A stretch of DNA of 38,987 nucleotides, taken from IMG/VR virus record IMGVR_UViG_3300047328_000099, positions 1-38,987 of that record; one strand, 5' to 3'. Position 1 is the first letter of the stretch. Every line of letters begins with the position of its first letter. The notes under the pieces were generated by a model that was not told the DNA's origin, searched no databases, and saw only the letters and a list, made by a program, of their open reading frames with translations. The translations under genes and the position numbers were made by a program. Of this stretch, positions 6,158 through 12,170 are shown in pieces. Origin of the DNA: a virus.

Positions 6158-6738
6158 TCGCTCAAGCGGCCTGGAGCAACCAGAACGACATGGGTAACGA
6201 GCAGCGCTTGCGGGCCGTGATGGGTCTTTCCGCCAGCTCGCGGATCGTCGCTGCGACAAGCGGGTCACAGATCACGGCGCGGTCGCTTGGCGGGCTTATC
6301 AACCCAATCGGCGGCGCGGGCGAAAGCGGCGGCAAGCTCGGCGATCTGGGTCGGCGTGATATGCGCGATCAGCGGCGCGCCGCAAAGCTCAAAGGTCATT
6401 CTGCCCTCCGGCTCACCAAATTTTGGAGCGACAACTTCAAAGTGCATTCCGGTGACGGGGTGGGAGAATCCATCGTCTTCCTGCAGGTCGGCGACTGCGC
6501 CGAGAATGGCAACGGCGGTGTCAACAGCGCTTGCGATATCAAGCAGAAAACCGTGGTCTTCGCCATCCATGGTAGCGGTCACGGCGACCATGCCTTCGCT
6601 ACGCGCAACGCGCGGACGGAAGGGGACGTTTTGATATGCTGCAATCATCGGGTTAGCTCTCCAGTCGTTGTGTGCCCTTCGACTGTAGCCGAAGCCGGGG
6701 GCGTCTCAACCGCCCCCGGTGAAGGCGGTGACGCATGA
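6154..6738 (+). CDS. Doubtful rightward reading frame overlapping the antisense gene
   Basis: A 194-aa open frame coupled by ATGA overlaps to both neighbours (6154 and 6735), as a real gene in this operon would be. Most of its length is, however, the codon-aligned antisense of the leftward gene at 6265-6648. In that register it stays open whenever the other gene avoids TTA, CTA and TCA, as GC-rich genes do. Its protein has no recognisable domain. It may be a gene interrupted in frame by the inverted cassette, or a chance frame. Confidence 0.3.
   Translation: MIAQAAWSNQNDMGNEQRLRAVMGLSASSRIVAATSGSQITARSLGGLINPIGGAGESGGKLGDLGRRDMRDQRRAAKLKGHSALRLTKFWSDNFKVHSGDGVGESIVFLQVGDCAENGNGGVNSACDIKQKTVVFAIHGSGHGDHAFATRNARTEGDVLICCNHRVSSPVVVCPSTVAEAGGVSTAPGEGGDA
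6265..6648 (-). CDS. Inverted hypothetical gene within the rightward operon
   Basis: 127 aa on the opposite strand to its neighbours. Composition and codon choice look like a true protein: a beta-like N-terminal half (VAVTATMDGEDHGFLLDIAS), then MHFEVVAPKF and a C-terminal helix (TPTQIAELAAAFARAADW). A GGAG ribosome-binding site lies about 10 bases upstream of ATG 6648, and a candidate promoter (TTGAGA at 6709-6704, 16-bp spacer, TACAGT at 6687-6682) sits in front. It is probably an independently transcribed accessory gene. Family unknown. Confidence 0.6.
   Translation of the reverse strand: MIAAYQNVPFRPRVARSEGMVAVTATMDGEDHGFLLDIASAVDTAVAILGAVADLQEDDGFSHPVTGMHFEVVAPKFGEPEGRMTFELCGAPLIAHITPTQIAELAAAFARAADWVDKPAKRPRRDL
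6695..6719. repeat. Hairpin CCGGGGGCG/CGCCCCCGG
   Basis: A nine-base perfect stem with loop TCTCAAC. The loop contains the candidate -35 (TTGAGA on the minus strand) of the inverted gene. It shares its arm with the hairpin at 6007-6038; together they flank about 650 bp containing that gene. No T-run, so an intrinsic terminator is not indicated. Confidence 0.55.
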
Positions 6739-6959
6739 GCCCCTATGCCGCCAGCAAAGCCGCGTGGCACCGCCGCAACCGTGACCGGCAGGCTGCCGAT
6801 CGGGTGTCGCCCGCCAAGGGGTTGATCTATGCGCACGCTGCGATCGACGTGAGCCATATGCCGCGTGTCGATCGTGATCCGTGCCCGCGTTGCGGGGTGC
6901 GGCGGGATTTTGGCTGCGGGCATCTGGCGCGCGCGCTGACGGTGGGGCCGGGCGTATGA
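6735..6959 (+). CDS. Small zinc-finger-like phage protein, 74 aa
   Basis: A basic N-terminal helix (YAASKAAWHRRNRDRQAADRV) is followed by CPRCGVRRDFGCGH, four potential zinc ligands. The stop overlaps the next start as ATGA. Function unknown; nucleic-acid binding is inferred from the basic helix plus zinc knuckle. Confidence 0.6.
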   Translation: MSPYAASKAAWHRRNRDRQAADRVSPAKGLIYAHAAIDVSHMPRVDRDPCPRCGVRRDFGCGHLARALTVGPGV

Positions 6960-7444
6960 TGCGGCGCGACCTGGTGCTGCCGCCTGACCGGCAGGAACTG
7001 AAGAACAAGAGCCGCGATCTGGTGCGCGCCTTTGGCGGTAGCGATGCGGCAGGCGTGGCGACCGGCAAGCGCCAGCAGACGATCAGCGATGCCACGCTGC
7101 GCAACACCGACCGGTATCTGACGATCGAGGATGTCGCGGTGCTGGAGGATGCGACGGCGGGGCTGGCGGGTCACCCGATCATCACGCGCGCGCTGGCGCA
7201 GCGGCAGGGGTTCGCGCTGGTCGAACTGCCGACCGCGCCGCCCGAAGGCAGTGATCTGCTGCTGTTGCTGGCGGCGCTGCACCAGCAATTCGGCGGCATG
7301 TCGCAGGGGCTGTGCGAGGCGCTGGCCGATGTGATCGTGACGGCGGACGAAGCAGGCGCGCTGCGCCGCCGTTTTTCGCGCGAGCTGATCGACGTTGCGG
7401 TGAAGCTGGATGCGGCACTGGCTGCAATCGAGGGGGCGGGATGA
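6956..7444 (+). CDS. Phage regulatory protein, CII-like
   Basis: 162 aa from ATG 6956 (ATGA overlap; a second ATG follows directly). The layout resembles the phage CII (CP76-type) regulatory family: an N-terminal HTH-like segment (LKNKSRDLVRAFGGSDAAGV, then TGKRQQTISDATLRNTDRY), a central ITRALAQRQGFALVELP, and a helical C-terminus (LADVIVTADEAGALRRRF). Such proteins act as early transcription regulators. The family assignment rests on pattern similarity by eye and is moderate. Confidence 0.6.
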   Translation: MMRRDLVLPPDRQELKNKSRDLVRAFGGSDAAGVATGKRQQTISDATLRNTDRYLTIEDVAVLEDATAGLAGHPIITRALAQRQGFALVELPTAPPEGSDLLLLLAALHQQFGGMSQGLCEALADVIVTADEAGALRRRFSRELIDVAVKLDAALAAIEGAG

Positions 7445-7995
7445 TGGCACCGGGGGGGATTGTCTCCAATGCAGCGGCGCACTTGATTGGTAATGCGCGC
7501 GCTGACCTTGGATCAAGGACGACGATCACGCAGGGTTCGGTTGCGCTTGCAGAATGGCTGGCCACGCAGGACCCGCGCTTTTTGGTGACCGATGACCTGC
7601 ATCGGCTGCTGGCGGGCGTGATACGGCCCGGCGATGCGATGGCGGAATGGCTTGGTGATATCAGCTCCGGCGCGGTCACGACTGCCATGTTCGATCGGGC
7701 ATATACCGGGGAATGGCCGTTTGCCTTTGCGGCAGCGGAATCGGTCGCCGAAGTAACCGCGCCCGATGCAACCGGCGTGCTGGTCGAAATCGACGGGCCG
7801 ATCGGCACCTTGCCGCTGGGGCCGGTGTGGCAGGCGGTGCATGGCTTTGGCAATCAGTTCGCGCTGGTCGGGCCGGGCGTTGCGCTGGTGCTGGACGAAA
7901 CCAATGCCTGGGCGATGCGCGGGGCGCTGACCGATGGCCTGCAGGCGCTGCGGCGGCACCGTGAGCCGGGGCGCGAACCGGGGGCAGCGTCGTGA
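7441..7995 (+). CDS. Hypothetical phage early protein, 184 aa
   Basis: Starts at the double ATG at 7441, coupled to the CII-like gene by ATGA. Mixed alpha/beta (GSVALAEWLATQDPRFLVTDDLH; PIGTLPLGPVWQAVHGFGNQF) with no recognised motif. The basic C-terminus (RRHREPGREPG) overlaps the next gene's GTGA start. Its position between regulatory genes suggests an early function that cannot be named. Confidence 0.65.
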   Translation: MMAPGGIVSNAAAHLIGNARADLGSRTTITQGSVALAEWLATQDPRFLVTDDLHRLLAGVIRPGDAMAEWLGDISSGAVTTAMFDRAYTGEWPFAFAAAESVAEVTAPDATGVLVEIDGPIGTLPLGPVWQAVHGFGNQFALVGPGVALVLDETNAWAMRGALTDGLQALRRHREPGREPGAAS

Positions 7996-8591
7996 TAGCC
8001 AGCGCGCCCATCGTCGCATCCGAATTGCGCGCGCATCACCGTCCGCTGGAGGCAGCGGAGCCGCTGCTGTTGGTCGCCGGTCCCTTTGCCGCGTCGGCGG
8101 ACGCCCTTTCGGCCTGGGTGATGAACGCGGGTGAGGGGCGTCAATGCGTCTATGCCCGCGCGGCTTTGTGCCCGCGCGGCGTGGGCGCGATGGCGCGACA
8201 GTTGATGGCGCAGGGTCTGGTGACGTTGCGTCGCCATCGCCACCATGGTGACGACGGGCAATTCAGTGAGGTGTTTGACTTCAAGGCCCGACGCACAGCC
8301 TTGCGATTTGTCGATGCGCGCCCCGTGGCGACAGGTGATCGCCTGCCGCTGGAGGACCGGCTGCTGCTCGATCTGCTGGTTGACCTGGCCGACCGGGAAC
8401 AGCCCGTGCCCTGCAATAGCGATCTGGCGGCGCGGATCGGCGTGCGCGGCGGCAACCGCGTGTCGAAGCAACTGGCGCGCCTTGCCCACTTCAATTTGAT
8501 CCGCGTGCACCACCCCGAACCGATGGGGCCGGGCATCGCGCTTCGACGGGTCGAAATTCTGGAAACCGGCGCAATGACAGGAGCCGCCTGA
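7992..8591 (+). CDS. Winged-helix DNA-binding protein
   Basis: 199 aa from GTG 7992 (GTGA overlap). The C-terminal half holds a winged-helix-like module: LEDRLLLDLLVDLADREQPV, CNSDLAARIGVRGGNRVSKQ, LARLAHFNLIRVHH, that is helix, recognition helix and wing. The N-terminal half contains a second possible HTH region (GVGAMARQLMAQGLVTLRRHRHH). Candidates are an early transcription regulator or a replication initiator acting with the downstream primase/helicase. The domain call is moderately secure and the role is inferred. Confidence 0.65.
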   Translation: MIASAPIVASELRAHHRPLEAAEPLLLVAGPFAASADALSAWVMNAGEGRQCVYARAALCPRGVGAMARQLMAQGLVTLRRHRHHGDDGQFSEVFDFKARRTALRFVDARPVATGDRLPLEDRLLLDLLVDLADREQPVPCNSDLAARIGVRGGNRVSKQLARLAHFNLIRVHHPEPMGPGIALRRVEILETGAMTGAA

Positions 8592-8788
8592 TGAAACGTC
8601 CGATGGAGCACGTCGGGGGGGGCAGTGGCCCGCGCCATTTGCGGGGTGCCAAGCATGATGACGGGCTTGCCTTTGCGCGGGCGTGGCGCGTGCGCAATGC
8701 GGCGCGGTTCGATGCGCTGTACGGCGCGGAGTCGCCCCGGCTTTGCCGGATGTGTCGTCGCCCCTTTGACGACGGCGCGCCAGCGTGA
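8591..8788 (+). CDS. Small phage protein with CxxC, 65 aa
   Basis: Coupled by TGATG to the winged-helix gene and by GTGA to the next. A Gly-rich start is followed by a basic helical stretch (LAFARAWRVRNAARFDAL) and CRMCRRPFDD, a single CxxC knuckle. Too short to classify. Confidence 0.55.
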   Translation: MKRPMEHVGGGSGPRHLRGAKHDDGLAFARAWRVRNAARFDALYGAESPRLCRMCRRPFDDGAPA

Positions 8789-9117
8789 GCGGTGAAGGCT
8801 TCATCGCGGCGGCACAGCCGGTGCGGCAGCGATCGCGCGCATCAATCAAGGTGACGGCTGCTATCGTCAACGAGCGGGCAGGGGTGCTGGCGCATGCGCG
8901 GTCGTTCTGCGCGGCGCTGGAGCGGCACCAGAGGCGCGGCCGCTATGGCGCGGCAGAGGCGGCGGACATTCGCCGTTCGATCCTGAATTTTGCCAACGAC
9001 ATCGCGATCGGCCTGCACGTCGATGGCGACGATGGCGACGATGGCGGCGTGGTGCGCGCGGCGATGCGGGAAAAGATCAAGGGGATGGAGAATGCCCCGG
9101 AGAAAGACCGTGGCTGA
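8785..9117 (+). CDS. Hypothetical phage early protein, 110 aa
   Basis: GTG start at 8785 in a GTGA overlap. Predominantly helical (VNERAGVLAHARSFCAALER; EAADIRRSILNFANDIAIGL) with an acidic DGDDGDDGG patch and a basic end. Function unknown. Confidence 0.6.
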   Translation: MSGEGFIAAAQPVRQRSRASIKVTAAIVNERAGVLAHARSFCAALERHQRRGRYGAAEAADIRRSILNFANDIAIGLHVDGDDGDDGGVVRAAMREKIKGMENAPEKDRG

Positions 9118-10177
9118 CAAGACCAAAATCGAATGGGCCGACGCCACCGTGAACGCCGTCAATGGCTGCTCGGTCGTGTCGCCGGGCTGCGCTAATTGCT
9201 ATGCGATGCGCCTCGCAGGCACGCGGATGAAGCATCATCCCTCGCGCGCCGGGCTGACCGTGGACAGCAAGGCCGGGCCGGTATGGAACGGCGAGGTTCG
9301 CTTGAGCGAAACCGCGCTGCTGCAACCGCTGGCCTGGAAGCGACCGCGTCGCATTTTCTGGAACGCGCATGGCGATCTGTTCCATGATGCGGTGCCCGAC
9401 GAGTGGATCGACCGGGTGTTCGCCGTCTGCGCGCTGACGCCGCAGCACACGCACATGATCCTGACGAAGCGATCAGCGCGGATGCGGGCGCATCTGTCAA
9501 AAGGGCTGTTATCGTCGTTCATCGCTTCTCGGGTTAGCGCGATCAATCCCAACTTTGACTTTCGGGGATGGCGATGGCCCCTCCCGAACGTCTGGCTGGG
9601 CGTCTCGGTCGAGGATCAGGCGCGCGCCGATGAACGCCTCCCCGATCTGCTGGCGACGCCGGCGGCGGTGCGGTTCCTGTCGTGCGAGCCGCTGCTGAGC
9701 GACCTTGATTTGGAGGACGTGCGGTTTCCAAACGGCGATGGGGATTACTATGGCGTCAATGCGCTGACCGGATCAGGGCACCGAGCCGACGAAGATGGCA
9801 ACACCGACGCTGACCCCTGCGAATACCCGTCTATCGACTGGGTCATCGTGGGCGGCGAGTCCGGCCCCGGTGCGCGACCGATGCACCCCGATTGGGCGCG
9901 CTCGATCCGCGATCAATGCGCCGACGCGGGCGTTCCGTTTCATTTCAAGCAATGGGGGGATTGGGCGCCATCTTTAGACCGCGACAACGACGATCCGGAT
10001 TGGCGGGCCGATTATTCAAACGAATTTGTCGATACCGGGAAGTCCCGCTGGCTTAATCTTGCTGGGGGTTGCGGCTTTCATGGCGATCGCTTTCACGTCA
10101 TGCGCAGGATCGGCAAAAAAGCAGCCGGTCGCCTGCTCGATGGCATCGAGCATAACGGGCTGCCGGGCGGATGCTAG
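9092..10177 (+). CDS. DUF5131 (Gp37/Gp68) three-Cys phage protein
   Basis: 361 aa with ATG 9092 preceded by AAGGGG at a 7-base spacing; an alternative GTG at 9110 gives the usual MADKTKIEW start. Hallmarks of DUF5131: TKIEWADAT...NGC, then the three-cysteine motif C26-x6-C33-x2-C36-Y, FWNAHGDLFHDAVPDEWI, THMILTKR, LPNVWLGVSVED, RFLSCEPLL and WVIVGGESG. The fold resembles radical-SAM-type TIM-barrel proteins and the cysteines may hold an Fe-S cluster. The reaction is not established. In other genomes three-Cys proteins can pair with a TcmP partner; none is adjacent here, the next gene being an MT-A70 methyltransferase. Confidence 0.9.
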   Translation: MPRRKTVADKTKIEWADATVNAVNGCSVVSPGCANCYAMRLAGTRMKHHPSRAGLTVDSKAGPVWNGEVRLSETALLQPLAWKRPRRIFWNAHGDLFHDAVPDEWIDRVFAVCALTPQHTHMILTKRSARMRAHLSKGLLSSFIASRVSAINPNFDFRGWRWPLPNVWLGVSVEDQARADERLPDLLATPAAVRFLSCEPLLSDLDLEDVRFPNGDGDYYGVNALTGSGHRADEDGNTDADPCEYPSIDWVIVGGESGPGARPMHPDWARSIRDQCADAGVPFHFKQWGDWAPSLDRDNDDPDWRADYSNEFVDTGKSRWLNLAGGCGFHGDRFHVMRRIGKKAAGRLLDGIEHNGLPGGC

Positions 10178-10788
10178 ACCAGCTTCCCCTTCGGCATTTC
10201 GGTGCGATCTATGCGGACCCGCCATGGGCGTTCCGCACCTTCTCTGGTGAGACAATGACCCCGCACCGGAGCGCGGAGGATCATTATCCGACGATGTCGC
10301 TGGCCGACATGGCCGCGCTGCCGGTGGGCGATGTGGCGGCGGAGGATTGCGCGCTGTTCATGTGGATCGTCGGCTCTCACCTGACGGAATCGATCGAGCT
10401 GGCGCGGGCATGGGGATTCGAGTTCAAGACGGACGCCTTTTACTGGCTGAAGTCGCGGCTGTGGGATGCGGGCGCTCAGCTGGACCTGTTGACCGGCGAC
10501 CTGGCTGAACCACGCATGGGCTTTGGCTATTGGACGCGCAAGCAGGTGGAACCGTGCTGGTTGTTCACGCGCGGACGGCCAAAGCGCGTGATGAAGGGCG
10601 TTCGGCAAGTGATTGTCGAGCCGCGCCGTGAGCATAGTCGCAAGCCCGATGTCACGCGCGAGCGGATCGAGGCGCTGGTCGCTGGGCCATATCTGGAACT
10701 GTTCGCGCGCACGGCCGCGCCGGGTTGGTCGAGCTGGGGCAACCAGGTGGGCAAGTTCGATACGCCAGTGGTCGAGGCGGCGGCATGA
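10171..10788 (+). CDS. MT-A70 family adenine methyltransferase
   Basis: 205 aa. DPPW (residues 16-19) is the catalytic motif of MT-A70/N6-adenine methyltransferases, with supporting MWIVGSHL, AFYWLK, GFGYWTRKQVEPCWLFTRG, SRKPD and PYLELFAR segments in family order. It is likely to methylate adenine in phage DNA, protecting it from restriction or marking it for replication control. It overlaps the DUF5131 gene by 7 bp, so the two are co-translated. No cognate restriction enzyme is next to it. Confidence 0.92.
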   Translation: MLDQLPLRHFGAIYADPPWAFRTFSGETMTPHRSAEDHYPTMSLADMAALPVGDVAAEDCALFMWIVGSHLTESIELARAWGFEFKTDAFYWLKSRLWDAGAQLDLLTGDLAEPRMGFGYWTRKQVEPCWLFTRGRPKRVMKGVRQVIVEPRREHSRKPDVTRERIEALVAGPYLELFARTAAPGWSSWGNQVGKFDTPVVEAAA

Positions 10789-10804
10789 TCGCCGCCGCCT
10801 CGAC
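10771..10804. terminator. Convergent hairpin, 14-bp perfect stem
   Basis: GTCGAGGCGGCGGC (10771-10784), loop ATGATC, then its exact reverse complement (10791-10804). It spans the stop codon of the MT-A70 gene and lies just before the end of the leftward antitoxin gene. No T-run, but the position between convergent genes and the symmetry suggest a bidirectional terminator. Confidence 0.6.
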
Positions 10805-10808
10805 AGGG

Positions 10809-11231
10809 TCAGGCCATGGCCATGCGCCGCGCCGCCTCTGCCACAAAGGCAGAGCGCGACAATTTGCGCTCGCTGGCAGCCTGGTCGATCAGATCCACGG
10901 TGTTTTCGTCCATCGTCAGATTGACGCGCACGGTACGACCGGCAGGCAACAGCGCCGGAAGCATCATAATCGCGTCGGCGGTCGCAAAATCCTCCGCGAA
11001 GCGCGCGTCATTGCGCACGTCGTTCATCGCGCGCGCTACGGGAATCGTGCCGCCTGCATCGACCAACGCCGCCAGATGACTGGTCAGAATTGTGCGTGCC
11101 TGCGCCACGGCATGATCAAAGTCGGTGGTTTCAATATCGGCAGTGAAGCCGGGGACATCGGGAATGATAAAGCCGAAGCTGTCGGCATCCCTGAAAACAA
11201 TGGTCAAATAAAACATAATATAAATATCCAT
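10809..11231 (-). CDS. hicB: HicB-family antitoxin
   Basis: 140 aa from ATG 11231; an ATG at 11216 is equally possible (GGAT upstream) and gives the usual MFYLTIVFRD start. The N-terminal part is the HicB partial RNase-H-like fold (FGFIIPDVPGFTADIETTDF...AVAQARTIL). The C-terminus is a ribbon-helix-helix DNA-binding domain (TVRVNLTMDENTVDLIDQAA...SRSAFVAEAAR). HicB neutralises HicA and represses the operon. It lies 55-70 bp downstream of hicA, so the order is toxin then antitoxin. Confidence 0.92.
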   Translation of the reverse strand: MDIYIMFYLTIVFRDADSFGFIIPDVPGFTADIETTDFDHAVAQARTILTSHLAALVDAGGTIPVARAMNDVRNDARFAEDFATADAIMMLPALLPAGRTVRVNLTMDENTVDLIDQAASERKLSRSAFVAEAARRMAMA

Positions 11232-11285
11232 AACCAAGTTGATACGTTTCTAATCGATCGCGCGGATCGGGAAATTGGGTGGCGT

Positions 11286-11471
11286 CTAGCGCCACCCGGC
11301 TTCCCTTTCGATTGCCCGCCGCAGCCCCGGTTTGATGTCCTTTCTGGGGTGCGGGACGGTGATGATGTTGGTGTGGTCGGGGTGTTTGAAGTGGTGGTGG
11401 CTGCTCTCGCATCGCACCTCAACCCAGCCTTCCGATTGCAACCGCTTGATGATTTTCGCGCTTTCGATCAT
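11286..11471 (-). CDS. hicA: HicA-family mRNA interferase toxin
   Basis: 61 aa, the normal HicA size. It has the double-stranded-RNA-binding-like fold with the catalytic histidine region SSHHHFKHP and the terminal IKPGLRRAIEREAG helix. It cleaves mRNA independently of the ribosome when free of HicB. A GGGAG ribosome-binding site precedes ATG 11471. As a prophage cassette it can stabilise the element or limit other phages; the role here is inferred. Confidence 0.93.
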   Translation of the reverse strand: MIESAKIIKRLQSEGWVEVRCESSHHHFKHPDHTNIITVPHPRKDIKPGLRRAIEREAGWR

Positions 11472-11487
11472 TCATTTCTCCCGCTTT

Positions 11488-11553
11488 ATGCGCACATAAA
11501 TACACACGTACCGATATTCCGTCAAGAGATAATGCGCATTTATGTGCGCATTA
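11488..11553. promoter_or_regulatory. Probable HicB operators flanking the hicAB promoter
   Basis: A 13-mer ATGCGCACATAAA at 11488-11500 recurs as an exact inverted copy at 11539-11551. The second copy lies in a palindrome with nine-base arms TAATGCGCA (11530-11538) and TGCGCATTA (11545-11553). One site covers the -10 and the other lies upstream of the -35, a good arrangement for autorepression by the ribbon-helix-helix domain of HicB. Confidence 0.65.
11497..11525 (-). promoter_or_regulatory. hicAB promoter
   Basis: Leftward TTGACG (11525-11520), 17-bp spacer, TATTTA (11502-11497), about 25 bp upstream of the hicA start. The -10 is overlapped by the operator half at 11488-11500. Confidence 0.65.
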
Positions 11554-11569
11554 GGTTGCATGCATCGCG

Positions 11570-11782
11570 ATGATGGAGCGCCCGATCACACAGCAAATCG
11601 CGCTGTCGATCGACACGGTGCGGGCGCTGCCTGGTCCGGCGCTGCGGCGCGGGATCACGGTTGGGCAACTGGCGACGCGGATCGTTGAAACGACGGTCGA
11701 TGAACGGATGATCGCGGCGGTGCTGGACGACGGCGTGCGCGATGAAGGCGATGATGACGATGGGCTGGGGGAGTTTGCCTGA
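11570..11782 (+). CDS. Hypothetical small phage protein, 70 aa
   Basis: Starts at ATG 11570, divergent from hicA, and is coupled by TGATG to the next gene. The sequence MMERPITQQIALSIDTVRAL, a helical VGQLATRIVETTVDERMIAAVL segment and an acidic tail (DEGDDDDG) are the visible features. No Shine-Dalgarno is evident. It may be the first gene after the inserted hicAB cassette, with transcription continuing toward replication. Function unknown. Confidence 0.55.
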   Translation: MMERPITQQIALSIDTVRALPGPALRRGITVGQLATRIVETTVDERMIAAVLDDGVRDEGDDDDGLGEFA

Positions 11783-12039
11783 TGCTGCGCAACGCCCGCC
11801 ATCCCTGCCCGGTCAGCTATTGCACGAACGCGCGGCTGCGCTGGATGGCGGTGTGCCCGGCCTGTTACAGGCGGCTGCCGGGCGACATCATAGCCGCATT
11901 TCGCGAAGCGCGGACGCTGCGGCGTGCCGATATGAAGTTCAAGGCAGGCGTGAAAGCGCGCGACTGGCTGAACGCGCATCCGCCAGCGGGGATGACGGGG
12001 CTGGTGGTGTCGTCGGCGCAGGATGGTGCGCCGCCATGA
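11782..12039 (+). CDS. Small zinc-binding phage protein, 85 aa
   Basis: N-terminal CPVSYC...VCPACYRRLP provides a C-x4-C...C-x2-C zinc site, followed by a helical region (IIAAFREARTLRRADMKFKA). It precedes the primase by 131 bp. Function unknown; possibly a replication or transcription accessory protein. The 131-bp gap holds only very short frames. Confidence 0.6.
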   Translation: MLRNARHPCPVSYCTNARLRWMAVCPACYRRLPGDIIAAFREARTLRRADMKFKAGVKARDWLNAHPPAGMTGLVVSSAQDGAPP

Positions 12040-12170
12040 AGTGATTTCAGACATGGCAGCCGTGCTGGCGGGCTTGGGAGAGTCGACCAGTGCGGCCCGC
12101 CGACCCTGACCGGCGGCACAGGGGCCATGAATTGCCGCCACCTGTTTTCCTTTCACCCTGATTTTGGGGA

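Noticed and set aside
6154-6738. Full-length acceptance of the 194-codon rightward frame
   Set aside because: Most of it is aligned antisense to a leftward gene with its own ribosome-binding site and promoter. Listed only at low confidence because of the two ATGA couplings.
7854-8870. A 338-codon leftward frame across the early region
   Set aside because: It runs against several coupled rightward genes, one with a winged-helix domain, and its translation shows no family pattern.
12040-12170. Short frame starting with GTG near 12042 (about 22 codons)
   Set aside because: Too short, lacks a ribosome-binding site and has no membrane or motif feature.
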